Source of the DNA: Actinobacillus seminis
GTDB lineage: Bacteria > Pseudomonadota > Gammaproteobacteria > Enterobacterales > Pasteurellaceae
Assembly (NCBI RefSeq): GCF_002263215.1
Contig: NZ_NLFK01000007.1
Coordinates: 88,455 to 152,454, forward strand
Direction: 5' to 3'
DNA: 64,000 nt
The notes under the pieces are model-generated. The model searched no databases, was not told where the DNA came from, and was given only the letters and a program-made list of their open reading frames with translations. Below, in pieces: positions 1-11,904 of this stretch (position 1 is the stretch's first letter; the number at the start of each line of letters is the position of its first letter). Both the position numbers and the translations under genes were made by a program.

Positions 1-217
1 CCGCCGCATTATCATAACCGCGAATGTAACCCAAAAATTCCGCAATGGCGGCTTTCCAGTAGCTTTTGCGCGTGGTGATTAGCGGGAATTGATTGTTGGC
101 GACATCATAAGTTAAATCCGCATTAATCAAAGTTAAACAACGTTTCCCTGTTCGTTCGTTTTCAACCCAGCAACCTTGATCGATAATTCGTTGACATAAA
201 TCTAAATATTGACGCAT
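1..217 (-). CDS. thyA: Thymidylate synthase, 5' part only
   Basis: Thymidylate synthase makes dTMP from dUMP with methylenetetrahydrofolate in the cytosol. Only the first 72 codons lie in the window; the gene runs off the left edge. The visible N-terminus starts [13 protein letters not shown] and contains NERTGKRCL, equivalent to the phosphate-binding RTG loop, then [17 protein letters not shown], typical of ThyA. The start lies 5 bp downstream of the lgt stop, so it is probably the last gene of the rppH-permease-lgt-thyA operon. The lgt-thyA pairing is conserved in gammaproteobacteria. Family assignment is firm; integrity of the rest cannot be judged. Confidence 0.93.
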   Translation of the reverse strand, partial: MRQYLDLCQRIIDQGCWVENERTGKRCLTLINADLTYDVANNQFPLITTRKSYWKAAIAEFLGYIRGYDNAA

Positions 218-222
218 AAAAC

Positions 223-1035
223 TTATCCTTTTTTGACCGCACTTTTACTGGCATGACGTTGATTCGCCCAGATTAAAATAACAATACCGCCAATAATCAT
301 TGGCAATGATAACATTTGACCTCGCGTAATTAAATCATTCACGGTATTTACACTATGATCGATTTCACGCACATATTCTACCAGGAAACGGAACACTCCA
401 TAACCGAGTAAAAATAATCCTGCAACAGATCCTTGCGGGCGTGATTTGCGCGAAAAAACATATAGCATGACGAATAAAACCAATCCTTCAAGGAAGGCTT
501 CATAAAGTTGTGATGGATGCAAAGGAACGGTTCCATTATATGGAATCATTGCCCAAGGCACATCGGTGACACGTCCCCATAATTCGCTGTTGATAAAGTT
601 TCCAATGCGCCCCACCCCAAGTCCAAACGGAATTAGCGGCGCGACAAAATCAGCTGTCCGCCAGAAATTACGCTGTTGCCGACGTGAAGTCCAGATCATT
701 GCAATGATCACGCCGATAAGCCCGCCGTGAAAAGACATTCCGCCTTCCCAAATACGGAATAAATACAGCGGATCCTGCATAAATTTATCGAAGCTGTAAA
801 AAAAGACGTCGCCAATACGCCCACCTAAAATGACACCGAAAAAACAGTTATAAATCAGTTGCTCGAATTGTTCCGTTGACCATAATCCGTTGGATTGCTT
901 CACTCGTTTTGATCCCAGCCAATAAGCAAAAAGAAAGCCGAGCAAATACATCACACCATACCAGTGTAATTTTATCGGTCCCAAGGTAAAAACCACCGGA
1001 TCAATATAGGGCATTTGGAAAAAATTCGTATTCAT
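223..1035 (-). CDS. lgt: Prolipoprotein diacylglyceryl transferase
   Basis: Lgt moves a diacylglyceryl group from phosphatidylglycerol to the lipobox cysteine of prolipoproteins, the first step of lipoprotein maturation, in the inner membrane. The 270-residue protein has the usual length and several membrane segments. It shows the family signature [14 protein letters not shown] at residues 142-155 and the conserved His in SFHGGLIG (H103). It sits between the TauE-like permease (9 bp away) and thyA (5 bp away) in one apparent operon. Substrates encoded in this window include the lipoprotein BamD. Confidence 0.97.
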   Translation of the reverse strand: MNTNFFQMPYIDPVVFTLGPIKLHWYGVMYLLGFLFAYWLGSKRVKQSNGLWSTEQFEQLIYNCFFGVILGGRIGDVFFYSFDKFMQDPLYLFRIWEGGMSFHGGLIGVIIAMIWTSRRQQRNFWRTADFVAPLIPFGLGVGRIGNFINSELWGRVTDVPWAMIPYNGTVPLHPSQLYEAFLEGLVLFVMLYVFSRKSRPQGSVAGLFLLGYGVFRFLVEYVREIDHSVNTVNDLITRGQMLSLPMIIGGIVILIWANQRHASKSAVKKG

Positions 1036-1044
1036 AATTGTCCT

Positions 1045-1836
1045 TTAGTGAATAAACATATCGAACGCAATAGCAATCAATAATAAAGCAAAATAACGTT
1101 TTAAGGTGGCAACCGGCAATTTACTGGTGATGGTCGCCCCGATTTTTGAGGTGAAAAAAGAGGTTAAAGTGATACCTAATACTGCGGGTAAATATACATA
1201 ACCGACAGAAGAATCCGGCATTCCTTCCGCACTCCATCCACTTTGCATAAAACTTAGCATCCCTGACAAGCCAAGCAACATGCCGCAAAATGCGGAGGAG
1301 CCGATAGCTTTTTTCATTTCGATACCGCGTGAATTTAAAAAAGGTACGATAAATCCGCCACCGCCAATTCCGGCTGCGCTGGATGCAATACCAATTAACA
1401 CACCGCCAACCACGGATGCCATATTCGTCAGGGTTTTACCCGTTTCCTTCGGCTTGATGGATAAAATCATCTTCACTGCTAAATAAATAACTAAGCAGGC
1501 GAATAGTTTACCGGAAATGTCACGATCCAATTTACTGATAAAAGCACCGGCAAAGTATGTGGTTACCATGATAACAGGGGCTAAAATTTTCACTGCATCC
1601 CAACGAATATTGCCCAATTTATAATGACGTTGCGCCGAGGAAAACCCGGTGATCACAATAGTGGCAAAAGAGGTGCCTAACGCGGTGGACATTAATAATG
1701 GATCGGGTACCCCCATCATGGGTAATAAATAAACCAGAATGGGGACAATGATTAACCCCCCGCCAATACCAAATAATCCGGCTAAAAAACCGACAACACA
1801 ACCGACCACGAGACAAATAAGAATAAAGGTTAGCAT
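1045..1836 (-). CDS. TauE/SafE-family (DUF81) membrane permease
   Basis: This 263-residue polytopic membrane protein belongs to the TauE/SafE family, formerly DUF81, often linked to export of sulfite or other small organic or sulfur anions. The glycine-rich stretch AGLFGIGGGLIIVPILVY near residue 20 and its second copy SAAGIGGGGFIVPFL near residue 155 are the paired half-repeats of the family. It lies 2 bp after rppH and 9 bp before lgt, so it is co-transcribed. The substrate cannot be read from the sequence, so no gene symbol is given. Confidence 0.88.
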   Translation of the reverse strand: MLTFILICLVVGCVVGFLAGLFGIGGGLIIVPILVYLLPMMGVPDPLLMSTALGTSFATIVITGFSSAQRHYKLGNIRWDAVKILAPVIMVTTYFAGAFISKLDRDISGKLFACLVIYLAVKMILSIKPKETGKTLTNMASVVGGVLIGIASSAAGIGGGGFIVPFLNSRGIEMKKAIGSSAFCGMLLGLSGMLSFMQSGWSAEGMPDSSVGYVYLPAVLGITLTSFFTSKIGATITSKLPVATLKRYFALLLIAIAFDMFIH

Positions 1837-1838
1837 GA

Positions 1839-2435
1839 TTAACCCCTTGTTTTATAATTAAAAGAACGTCTTGAATATTTATGTGTAAATCCTGATTTTT
1901 TTGTAGATTGAGACGTTTTTTTACTTTCGGCAAAAGGAGGAGGCACTAAGGGATCTTGTTTACGTTCATACAAAAAGATCGCAAATTCTTTCATTGCCTT
2001 ACGATAAACATCTCGTTTAAAGGAAACCACTTGACGAACGGGATACCAAAAACTCACCCATCTCCATCCATCAAACTCAGGAGATTTGTTGCTTTGCATA
2101 TTGATATTCGCTTCATCGGAGATTAGCTGCAATAAATACCAGCGCTGTTTTTGCCCGATACAAACCGGCTTACAGTCGTAACGTAATAATCGCTTCGGCA
2201 ATTTATAGCGCAACCATTGTTTCGATACATACAAAATTTTGACATCTTTACGAGTCAGCCCCACTTCCTCAAAAAGCTCACGATACATTGCTTGTTCGGC
2301 ATTTTCATTATCATTAATCCCACCTTGAGGAAATTGCCAAGAATTTTGCCCATACCTTTTCGCCCATAGGACCTGCCCATTGCTATTGCAAATCACAATT
2401 CCTACATTTGGACGGTAGCCATCGAAATCGATCAC
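1839..2435 (-). CDS. rppH: RNA pyrophosphohydrolase (Nudix)
   Basis: RppH removes pyrophosphate from 5'-triphosphorylated mRNA and so triggers RNase E-dependent decay. The protein begins [17 protein letters not shown] and has a complete Nudix box at residues 38-60 (G38, E44, R52, E53, E56, E57). The 198-residue length fits; the last 30 residues are basic and rich in Ser/Lys ([15 protein letters not shown]), as in Pasteurellaceae relatives. It is first in the minus-strand operon that continues into the TauE-like permease, lgt and thyA. Its promoter should lie in the long AT-rich intergenic region upstream. Confidence 0.95.
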   Translation of the reverse strand: MIDFDGYRPNVGIVICNSNGQVLWAKRYGQNSWQFPQGGINDNENAEQAMYRELFEEVGLTRKDVKILYVSKQWLRYKLPKRLLRYDCKPVCIGQKQRWYLLQLISDEANINMQSNKSPEFDGWRWVSFWYPVRQVVSFKRDVYRKAMKEFAIFLYERKQDPLVPPPFAESKKTSQSTKKSGFTHKYSRRSFNYKTRG

Positions 2436-3064
2436 TATCGTTCACCTTAAACTATTTATAAATAATATCCTTAAATTGTTCCATAATCTTAGAATTTACA
2501 CAACCAATAATCTTTGTTTTAATACAATACTTGATGAAACGTGATCTGAAAAAAAAAAAAAAAGTGCGGTCATTTTTTTAAAATATTAACAGGTGAATAA
2601 TTCTGTGGATAATTCGGCAATAAGTTATGCATAACTTTGATTAACGGACAAAAGATCCTTATCTGATATCAATATTTTTTGGATCCATCAGAAATCACCG
2701 TATTTCCTGTAAAGCTCCTTTAATGCCTTTTAGTGAGGATTTTATCTCCTATTATTGAATAAAAAAACTAGCATTATCACCGGCATAATGCGAAGAAATA
2801 TGAGATCTTTCATACTTAAAAAGTTATCCAATATTTTTGTGGATAACTATGTGATCTATTAATTGAATAATCAGGAATAACTTTTATAGGTTTAAATAAA
2901 AAATAATTTATATTATAAATCAATAGGATAGAATGATTTATTTGGTGTGAATAATATAGAGATTAACAACAAAAAGATTGCTTATTAATTAAGCGATAGA
3001 AATTGACATAATCAACATAATGATCAATATAACGATCATTTTTCATAATACAGCATGGAGCAAA
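2436..3064. other. AT-rich intergenic region with DnaA boxes and GATC cluster
   Basis: No credible gene is seen in these ~630 bases. Two perfect DnaA boxes (TGTGGATAA) lie at 2604-2612 and 2838-2846. The second is part of a dyad GTTATCCA (2823-2830) / TGGATAAC (2840-2847). A 12-bp palindrome GTTATGCATAAC is at 2624-2635. Seven GATC sites fall at 2543, 2654, 2682, 2804, 2853, 3022 and 3034. A run of 15 A at 2549-2563 abuts an uptake sequence (2562-2570). The layout recalls a DnaA-binding locus, but rplQ and the rRNA genes point toward it, which argues against the replication origin. Confidence 0.5.
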
Positions 3065-3095
3065 TAAAAAACGCCCACATTAAGTGGGCTTTTCA
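3065..3095 (-). terminator. Rho-independent terminator of the alpha operon
   Basis: On the minus strand a GCCCAC / GTGGGC stem (3073-3078 and 3084-3089) with an ATTAA-type loop is followed by a T run. It lies about 15 bp after the rplQ stop, where the rpsM-rplQ transcript should end. Confidence 0.85.
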
Positions 3096-3110
3096 TTAAA
3101 TCATCATCAA

Positions 3111-3533
<423 letters not shown>

Positions 3534-3544
3534 CTATGACCAAA

Positions 3545-4537
3545 CTAGTCTTCAGCAATACTTGCTGGTGGCCAATTCTCAAGGCGCATACCAAGTGATA
3601 AGCCGCGTGAAGCAAGCACATCTTTAATCTCAGTAAGTGATTTCTTACCAAGGTTAGGTGTTTTCAATAACTCAACTTCAGTACGCTGTACTAAATCACC
3701 GATATAGTGAATTGTTTCTGCTTTCAAACAGTTAGCAGAACGAACTGTCAACTCTAAGTCATCAACAGGACGTAACAAAATCGGATCAAACTCCGGTTTC
3801 TCTTCCTTAACTTCTGGTTGACGAACATCTCGCAAATCAACGAAAGCATCTAGTTGCTCTGCTAAAATTGTTGCTGCGCGACGAATTGCTTCTTCCGGAT
3901 CAATTGTTCCGTTGGTTTCTAACTCAATGACCAATTTATCCAAGTCAGTGCGCTGTTCCACACGAGCCGCTTCCACATTATAAGCAATGCGATCTACCGG
4001 ACTATAACAAGCATCGATTAGTAAACGACCTATTGGGCGCTCTTCTTCATGTACGTTATGCACACGAGCTGATGCCGGAACATATCCTCTACCACGTTGA
4101 ACACGAATACGCATATTGATAGAGGCGTTTTCGTCCGTTAAATGGCAGATGACATGATCAGGATTAACAATTTCTACATCACCATCATGAGTAATGTCAG
4201 CTGCAACAACAGGGCCAATTCCAGATTTGTTTAGTGTCAGATAAACATTATCTTTATTCTGTACTTTAACCGCTAGGCCTTTGAGATTTAGAAGCACTTC
4301 AATAATATCTTCTTGAACACCTTCTTTACTACTATACTCATGCAATACGCCTTCAATTTCTACTTCAGTGACAGCACAACCCGGCATTGAAGATAAAAGA
4401 ATACGACGTAATGCATTACCTAGAGTATGACCAAAGCCACGCTCTAACGGTTCTAAGATCACTTTAGCATGAGTCGGGCTAATTTGCTCGATATCAACTA
4501 AACGTGGTTTTAAAAATTCTGTAACAGAACCCTGCAT
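3545..4537 (-). CDS. rpoA: RNA polymerase alpha subunit
   Basis: Alpha dimerises to nucleate RNA polymerase assembly; its C-terminal domain binds UP elements and activators. The 330-residue protein has the N-terminal dimerisation domain (about 1-235, with [22 protein letters not shown]), a flexible linker near 236-250, and the helix-hairpin-helix C-terminal domain ([31 protein letters not shown]). Length and domains match E. coli alpha. It follows rpsD by 28 bp in the alpha operon, so it is expressed with the ribosomal proteins and falls under S4 feedback. Confidence 0.99.
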   Translation of the reverse strand: MQGSVTEFLKPRLVDIEQISPTHAKVILEPLERGFGHTLGNALRRILLSSMPGCAVTEVEIEGVLHEYSSKEGVQEDIIEVLLNLKGLAVKVQNKDNVYLTLNKSGIGPVVAADITHDGDVEIVNPDHVICHLTDENASINMRIRVQRGRGYVPASARVHNVHEEERPIGRLLIDACYSPVDRIAYNVEAARVEQRTDLDKLVIELETNGTIDPEEAIRRAATILAEQLDAFVDLRDVRQPEVKEEKPEFDPILLRPVDDLELTVRSANCLKAETIHYIGDLVQRTEVELLKTPNLGKKSLTEIKDVLASRGLSLGMRLENWPPASIAED

Positions 4538-4565
4538 TTTATCCTCTCTTTGCTACGAAGCTTTA

Positions 4566-5186
4566 TTATTTAGAATAAAGCTCAACGATCAGATGTTCGT
4601 TAATGTCTGCTGATAAATCAGAACGTTCAGGAACACGTTTGAACACACCTTCCATTTTCGCAGAATCAACTTCTAACCAAGTTGGTTTTTCTCTTTGCTC
4701 TGCTAATTCTAATGACGCTTTAATACGTGCCTGTTTTTTAGATTTCTCACGAACAGCTACGACATCATTAACCGAAACTTGGAATGATGGTATATTCACA
4801 ACACGACCATTTACAACAATCGCTTTGTGACTCACCAATTGACGAGCCTCAGCACGAGTTGCAGCAAAGCCCATGCGATAAACAACGTTATCCAATCGAC
4901 CTTCTAATAATACCAGTAAGTTCTCACCGGTATTACCTTTTAAACGGTTTGCTTCAGTATAGTAATTACGAAATTGACGTTCTAAAATACCATAGATACG
5001 ACGAACTTTTTGTTTTTCACGTAATTGACTACCATAGTCTGACAACCGCGGTTTACGAGCACCGTGTTGACCAGGTGCTGTATCAATTTTACATTTTGAA
5101 TCAATCGCGCGTACTCCTGACTTAAGGAATAAGTCAGTACCTTCACGACGGCTGAGCTTGAGTTTAGGACCCAAATATCTTGCCAT
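4566..5186 (-). CDS. rpsD: 30S ribosomal protein S4, alpha operon repressor
   Basis: S4 is a primary 16S rRNA-binding protein that starts assembly of the 30S body; it is also the translational repressor of the alpha operon. The 206-residue protein starts [20 protein letters not shown] and holds an S4 RNA-binding domain near residues 95-160 ([20 protein letters not shown]). Its regulatory target, the pseudoknot upstream of rpsM, is visible at 5976-6058. It sits 29 bp after rpsK. Confidence 0.99.
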   Translation of the reverse strand: MARYLGPKLKLSRREGTDLFLKSGVRAIDSKCKIDTAPGQHGARKPRLSDYGSQLREKQKVRRIYGILERQFRNYYTEANRLKGNTGENLLVLLEGRLDNVVYRMGFAATRAEARQLVSHKAIVVNGRVVNIPSFQVSVNDVVAVREKSKKQARIKASLELAEQREKPTWLEVDSAKMEGVFKRVPERSDLSADINEHLIVELYSK

Positions 5187-5215
5187 TTTCTTTCTCCAAC
5201 TATCCTAGTACGTCA

Positions 5216-5605
<390 letters not shown>

Positions 5606-5621
5606 TTAAATTTACCCCGAC

Positions 5622-5978
5622 TTATTTCTTGATCGGCTTACGAGGACCCTTACGGGTACGCGCATTAGTTTTAGTACGTTGACCACGTACTGGTAAACTA
5701 CGACGATGACGTAAACCACGATAACAACCTAAATCAAGTAGGCGTTTAATGTTAAGTGTTACTTCACGGCGTAAGTCACCTTCAACGGTAAATTTACCAA
5801 CTTCGTCACGCAGTTTATCAATCTGCTCTTCAGACAATTCTCTGATCTTCACATCTTCAGCAATACCCGCCGCCGCACAAATTGCTTTAGAACGAGTTTT
5901 ACCGATACCGTAAATTGCAGTTAAAGCGATTACAGTGTGTTTTTGATCAGGAATGTTAATGCCTGCAATACGGGCCAC
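5622..5978 (-). CDS. rpsM: 30S ribosomal protein S13, GTG start
   Basis: S13 sits in the head of the small subunit and contacts P-site tRNA through its basic C-terminal tail. The 118-residue product starts (M)[10 protein letters not shown] and ends [12 protein letters not shown]. The start codon is GTG (5976-5978), preceded by an AGGAG ribosome-binding site. The same GTG lies in the E. coli alpha leader, where S4 traps the initiating ribosome. It is the first gene of the alpha operon; the rpmJ stop lies about 140 bp upstream. Confidence 0.97.
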   Translation of the reverse strand: MARIAGINIPDQKHTVIALTAIYGIGKTRSKAICAAAGIAEDVKIRELSEEQIDKLRDEVGKFTVEGDLRREVTLNIKRLLDLGCYRGLRHRRSLPVRGQRTKTNARTRKGPRKPIKK

Positions 5979-6058
5979 TATGCACTCCTATTCGTTTGAT
6001 TAATTTGACATACTGATCTTGAAAAGCCCGTTTTCAGGATACTCAAACAGTATGTCAA
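5976..6058 (-). promoter_or_regulatory. Alpha operon leader pseudoknot (S4 operator)
   Basis: On the minus strand the leader contains TGAGTATCCTGAAAACGGGC followed by TTTTCA, nearly identical to the E. coli alpha operon leader that folds into the S4-binding pseudoknot. Here a perfect 11-bp outer stem (TTGACATACTG at 6048-6058 read in reverse, pairing with 6005-6015) encloses the inner hairpin TGAAAA-CGGGC-TTTTCA (6020-6036). The GTG start and AGGAG site of rpsM lie at its 3' side. This matches the known RNA element family (Alpha_RBS); the base pairing is seen directly, the regulation is inferred from E. coli. Confidence 0.88.
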
Positions 6059-6070
6059 GGACATAAATGA

Positions 6071-6093
6071 GTTGAGCAGTATACCTGCTCAAC
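6071..6093. other. 9-bp perfect hairpin between rpmJ and rpsM
   Basis: GTTGAGCAG (6071-6079) and CTGCTCAAC (6085-6093) form a 9-bp stem with a 5-nt loop, about 27 bp after rpmJ. No T run follows on the minus strand, so a simple terminator is unlikely. A processing or partial attenuation site between the spc and alpha operons is an inference. Confidence 0.55.
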
Positions 6094-6119
6094 TGGTTCT
6101 TTGCAAGAAAAAATATCAA

Positions 6120-6233
6120 TTAACCTTGACGTTGTTTATGTTTAGGGTCACTACATAAAACACGCACAACACCCTCACGTTTAACAATCTTACAGTTACG
6201 ACATAACTTCTTAACGGAAGCACGAACTTTCAT
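6120..6233 (-). CDS. rpmJ: 50S ribosomal protein L36
   Basis: L36 is the smallest large-subunit protein, binding zinc near the peptidyl transferase region. The 37-residue product starts [15 protein letters not shown] and ends DPKHKQRQG; Cys11, Cys14, the later Cys and the His of PKHK make the zinc ribbon. It is one residue shorter than in E. coli. It lies 28 bp after secY, closing the spc operon. Confidence 0.96.
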   Translation of the reverse strand: MKVRASVKKLCRNCKIVKREGVVRVLCSDPKHKQRQG

Positions 6234-6261
6234 TGCTTATCCCTTTTATTTATATGGACAA

Positions 6262-7587
6262 TTATTGTCCAAAACCTTTAAGGTTTGCTTTCTTCAGCGC
6301 AGATTCATATTTTGTCGACATTAAGTGACTTTGAACCTGAACGATGAAATCCATAATTACTACTACAACAATCAATAAGGATGTCCCACCGAAGTAAAAC
6401 TGAACATTCCAAGCTGATGTCATAATATAAGGAACCAAACATACGAATGTGATATACAAACCACCAATCAATGTTAGGCGGGTCATAATTTTATCAATAT
6501 AGCGTGATGTTTGTTCACCTGGTCTAATTCCGGGTATAAATGCGCCAGATTTTTTCAAATTATCTGCTGTATCACGCGGATTATATTGCATCGCAGTGTA
6601 GAAGAAACTAAAGAAAATAATCGCAACCGCATAAACAATCAAATATAAAGGTTGACCCGGATGTAATAACATTGACAGATCAGTTAACCATTCCAAACTG
6701 GAACCTTGACCAAACCACGATGTTAATGTAGCAGGGAAAAGGATAATACTTGAAGCAAAGATTGCAGGAATAACTCCTGCCATATTCACTTTAAGTGGTA
6801 AGTGTGTAGAATGACCACCTAAAATTTGACGCCCTTGCTGGCGTTTTGCATATTCAACTTTAATTCTTCTTTGTCCTCTTTCTACAAAGACAACAAAGTA
6901 AGTCACTGCAAATACAATAACAGCGATCAATAGAAGAACTAGTAGATGCATTTGCCCTTGACGAGCCTGCTCAATTGTCTGACCAATTGCTGAAGGAAGA
7001 CCAGCAACGATACCCGCAAAAATAATTAAAGAAATACCGTTACCAATTCCACGTTCCGTAATCTGTTCACCTAACCACATAAGGAACATTGTACCTGTCA
7101 CCAAGCTGATTACTGCTGTGAAATAAAAACCAAATCCAAGATTCGGTACTAATCCCGGTAGCATATTCGGTAACCCAGTAGAAATACCGATTGCTTGTAC
7201 GGTTGCCAAAACTAATGTCGAATAACGAGTATATTTACTAATTTTACGACGTCCGGCTTCACCTTCTTTCTTCAATTCAGATAATGCAGGATGAACCGTG
7301 GTCAATAATTGAATGATAATTGATGCCGAAATATAAGGCATGATACCTAATGCAAAAATTGACGCACGACTCAATGCACCACCAGAGAACATATTAAACA
7401 TATCAATGATGGTGCCTTTTTGCTGTTCAAGTAATTGAGCTAACACGGCCGCGTCAATACCAGGAACCGGAATGAAAGAACCAATACGGAAAACGATAAG
7501 TGCACCTAGCACAAACAACAATCTGCTTTTTAGTTCACCTGTACCGTTTTGAGTACTTCTACTTTGATAACCTGGTTGCTTAGCCAT
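6262..7587 (-). CDS. secY: Preprotein translocase subunit SecY
   Basis: SecY forms the protein-conducting channel of the SecYEG translocon in the inner membrane. The 441-residue product has about ten transmembrane segments. Recognisable motifs are IPVPGID near residue 40, [20 protein letters not shown] (segment 2 region), [15 protein letters not shown] loop ([15 protein letters not shown]) and the cytoplasmic loop [11 protein letters not shown]. It lies 7 bp after rplO in the spc operon. Confidence 0.98.
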   Translation of the reverse strand: MAKQPGYQSRSTQNGTGELKSRLLFVLGALIVFRIGSFIPVPGIDAAVLAQLLEQQKGTIIDMFNMFSGGALSRASIFALGIMPYISASIIIQLLTTVHPALSELKKEGEAGRRKISKYTRYSTLVLATVQAIGISTGLPNMLPGLVPNLGFGFYFTAVISLVTGTMFLMWLGEQITERGIGNGISLIIFAGIVAGLPSAIGQTIEQARQGQMHLLVLLLIAVIVFAVTYFVVFVERGQRRIKVEYAKRQQGRQILGGHSTHLPLKVNMAGVIPAIFASSIILFPATLTSWFGQGSSLEWLTDLSMLLHPGQPLYLIVYAVAIIFFSFFYTAMQYNPRDTADNLKKSGAFIPGIRPGEQTSRYIDKIMTRLTLIGGLYITFVCLVPYIMTSAWNVQFYFGGTSLLIVVVVIMDFIVQVQSHLMSTKYESALKKANLKGFGQ

Positions 7588-7594
7588 TTGTTAA

Positions 7595-8029
7595 TTATTC
7601 CTCGATTGAACCGCCGGCAGCTTCAATTGCCGCTTTTGCACCTTTAGTTACACGTAAACCACGAACAACTACCGCACCTTTCACTTCGCCTGCAAGAATT
7701 ACTTTGGCAAATCGAATATCTTTTGTTAATACGTTAGCTGCTTTTAATGTATCTAAAGTGACTACGTTTCCTTCGACTTTGGTTAAATCATTCAAACGAA
7801 CTTCTGCTGTTACAGCAGATTTCATTGAAGTAAAACCAAATTTCGGTAAACGACGGTATAAAGGCATTTGACCACCCTCGAAACCACGACGAACACCGCC
7901 GCCAGTACGAGATTTCTGACCTTTGTGACCACGCCCACCGGTTTTACCTAAACCGGAACCAATACCACGACCAAGACGTTTTGCACTATGCTTTGCGCCT
8001 TCAGCCGGAGATAGAGTATTTAAACGCAT
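7595..8029 (-). CDS. rplO: 50S ribosomal protein L15
   Basis: L15 is a late-assembly large-subunit protein. The 144-residue product starts [22 protein letters not shown] and has the glycine- and arginine-rich N-terminal extension ([27 protein letters not shown]) that threads into 23S rRNA. Its start is 3 bp after the rpmD stop. Confidence 0.98.
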   Translation of the reverse strand: MRLNTLSPAEGAKHSAKRLGRGIGSGLGKTGGRGHKGQKSRTGGGVRRGFEGGQMPLYRRLPKFGFTSMKSAVTAEVRLNDLTKVEGNVVTLDTLKAANVLTKDIRFAKVILAGEVKGAVVVRGLRVTKGAKAAIEAAGGSIEE

Positions 8030-8032
8030 CTC

Positions 8033-8212
8033 TTACTCCTCCACTTTAACCATGTATGAAACTTGGTTGATCATACCGCGTACAGCCGGAGTATCAATTA
8101 ACTCAACAGTATGATGCATATGGCGAAGACCAAGACCACGCAAAGTAGCTTTATGCTTCGGTAAACGAGCAATAGAACTACGTACTTGTGTTACTTTAAT
8201 AGTTTTAGCCAT
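8033..8212 (-). CDS. rpmD: 50S ribosomal protein L30
   Basis: L30 is a small large-subunit protein with a ferredoxin-like fold. The chosen start gives 59 residues, [20 protein letters not shown], matching the family. An in-frame ATG two codons upstream (8218) is less likely because it abuts the rpsE stop. Located between rpsE and rplO in the spc operon. Confidence 0.95.
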
Positions 8213-8218
8213 AAACAA

Positions 8219-8719
<501 letters not shown>

Positions 8720-8734
8720 CTAAAATTACCTCTA

Positions 8735-9088
8735 TTAGAACTGTAGACCAGCTTCACGGGCAGCGTCCGCTAAAGATTGGACACGACCATGATATTTAAA
8801 GCCGGAACGATCAAAAGCAACGTTTTTAACGCCTTTTGCCAATGCTCTTTCAGCAACCAGTTTACCAACCACTGCTGCAGCATCTTTATTTCCGGTATAT
8901 TTTACTTGCTCACTAATTGCTGTCTCAACTGTAGAAGCAGCGGCAAGCACTTCTGAACCGTTTGGTGCGATTACTTGTGCATAAATATGACGAGGCGTAC
9001 GATGAACCACTAAACGTGTTACACCTTGCTCTCTCATCATATGACGTGCACGAGCTGCACGACGGATACGAGCTGATTTCTTATCCAT
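8735..9088 (-). CDS. rplR: 50S ribosomal protein L18
   Basis: L18 binds 5S rRNA and helps anchor it in the central protuberance. The 117-residue product starts [20 protein letters not shown] and has [16 protein letters not shown] and the C-terminal [24 protein letters not shown] signature. It lies 13 bp after rplF in the spc operon. Confidence 0.98.
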   Translation of the reverse strand: MDKKSARIRRAARARHMMREQGVTRLVVHRTPRHIYAQVIAPNGSEVLAAASTVETAISEQVKYTGNKDAAAVVGKLVAERALAKGVKNVAFDRSGFKYHGRVQSLADAAREAGLQF

Positions 9089-9101
9089 AGTGTTACCTTA
9101 A

Positions 9102-9635
9102 TTATTTCTTCTTAGCCTCTTTTGTACGTATTACTTCATCAGCGTAACGTACACCTTTACCTTTATAAGGCTCAGGACGGCGATAAGCACGAATATCTGC
9201 TGCGACTTGACCAATTAATTGTTTGTCAGCACCTTTCAACACGATTTCGGTTTGAGATGGACATTCAGCGGTAATACCAGCCGGTAATATGTGCTCAACA
9301 GGGTGTGAAAAACCTAAACTTAATGCAACAACGTTGCCTTTAATTTGTGCTCTATAACCAACACCCACCAATTGTAACTTCTTAGTGAAGCCTTCAGTAA
9401 CACCGATAACCATTGCATTAACTAATGCACGTGCTGTACCCGCTTGTGCGTCAGCACCGACAATTCCCTCACGAGGAGCGAAAGTCAATTCATTATTATC
9501 TTGTTTAACTTCAACTGAGTTATGAATGGTACGAGATAACTCGCCATTCTTACCTTTTACTGTTAATAGCTGACCGTTCAAAGTAACTTGAACACCGGCA
9601 GGAATATTAACAGGTGCTTTTGCAACACGAGACAT
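9102..9635 (-). CDS. rplF: 50S ribosomal protein L6
   Basis: L6 sits near the sarcin-ricin loop and translation-factor binding site. The 177-residue product starts [17 protein letters not shown] and ends with the conserved [19 protein letters not shown] block. Two L6 half-domains are apparent. It is 15 bp after rpsH. Confidence 0.98.
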   Translation of the reverse strand: MSRVAKAPVNIPAGVQVTLNGQLLTVKGKNGELSRTIHNSVEVKQDNNELTFAPREGIVGADAQAGTARALVNAMVIGVTEGFTKKLQLVGVGYRAQIKGNVVALSLGFSHPVEHILPAGITAECPSQTEIVLKGADKQLIGQVAADIRAYRRPEPYKGKGVRYADEVIRTKEAKKK

Positions 9636-9650
9636 TTTCCTACCTCTCTA

Positions 9651-10043
9651 TTAAGCTACATAACAGATGATTTCGCCGCCCAAGCCCGCTTGACGAGCTG
9701 CACGGTCAGTCATCACACCTTTAGATGTAGAAACAATTGCAACTCCTAAACCACCCATTACTTTTGGTAATTCGTCTTTACGTTTATAAATACGTAGACC
9801 AGGGCGGCTCACGCGTTGGATGCTTTCTACAACCGGTTTGCCTTGGAAATATTTTAAAGTAATTTCCAACTCAGGCTTAACGCCTTCTGAAACTTTAACG
9901 CTTTCAATATAACCTTCCGCTGCTAATACATTGGCAATCGCCACTTTTAGCTTGGATGAAGGCATACTGATCGCAACTTTGTTCGCAGCTTGACCGTTAC
10001 GAATGCGGGTCAACATATCTGCGATTGGATCTTGCATACTCAT
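9651..10043 (-). CDS. rpsH: 30S ribosomal protein S8, spc operon repressor
   Basis: S8 binds helix 21 of 16S rRNA and, in E. coli, represses the spc operon by binding mRNA at the rplX-rplE boundary. The 130-residue product starts [21 protein letters not shown] and ends GGEIICYVA, both hallmarks. A candidate target is visible at 10905-10960. It follows rpsN by 36 bp. Confidence 0.98.
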   Translation of the reverse strand: MSMQDPIADMLTRIRNGQAANKVAISMPSSKLKVAIANVLAAEGYIESVKVSEGVKPELEITLKYFQGKPVVESIQRVSRPGLRIYKRKDELPKVMGGLGVAIVSTSKGVMTDRAARQAGLGGEIICYVA

Positions 10044-10079
10044 TGTGCTTTTACTCCGATTCCAAAATAAAGTGGTAAA

Positions 10080-11269
<1,190 letters not shown>

Positions 11270-11282
11270 TTCTCACTTCTCC

Positions 11283-11666
<384 letters not shown>

Positions 11667-11726
11667 CTAAAATTAATAACACCCTTTCGGGACGAGCCTA
11701 CTTACCCTAATGTAAATAGGTGGCGC

Positions 11727-11756
11727 AGTTTACCATAAATTACAGATAAAAAGCAA
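11727..11756 (-). promoter_or_regulatory. Candidate spc operon promoter
   Basis: On the minus strand TTGCTT (11751-11756) and TAAACT (11727-11732) are separated by 18 bp, about 70 bp before rplN. The -10 is imperfect (4 of 6). The GTAAACTGCGCC context resembles the E. coli spc promoter. Inferred from position and match only. Confidence 0.5.
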
Positions 11757-11836
11757 CTGCATTTTGTATTGCTCCGCATAAGAAAATTTACCAAAAAACC
11801 ACCGCACTTTTCCCTGCACACTAAAAAAAACTATAT

Positions 11837-11842
11837 TATAAT
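11837..11842 (+). promoter_or_regulatory. Possible -10 of the chaA promoter
   Basis: A consensus TATAAT lies 62 bp upstream of the chaA start. No good -35 is seen 17 bp before it, so the assignment is tentative. Confidence 0.35.
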
Positions 11843-11904
11843 CTTGATGTTGCAAAACAACGACAACATGATTACCATCAACTTATAGGACAATTTTTAT
11901 CACA

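Noticed and set aside
1619..1933. 104-codon ORF overlapping the TauE-like gene and rppH end
   Set aside because: Alternate frame of two well-supported genes with no homology.
2436..3064. Replication origin oriC
   Set aside because: DnaA boxes and GATC sites fit, but flanking r-protein and rRNA genes would be transcribed against the fork and no mnmG is near. Kept only as a DnaA-box cluster.
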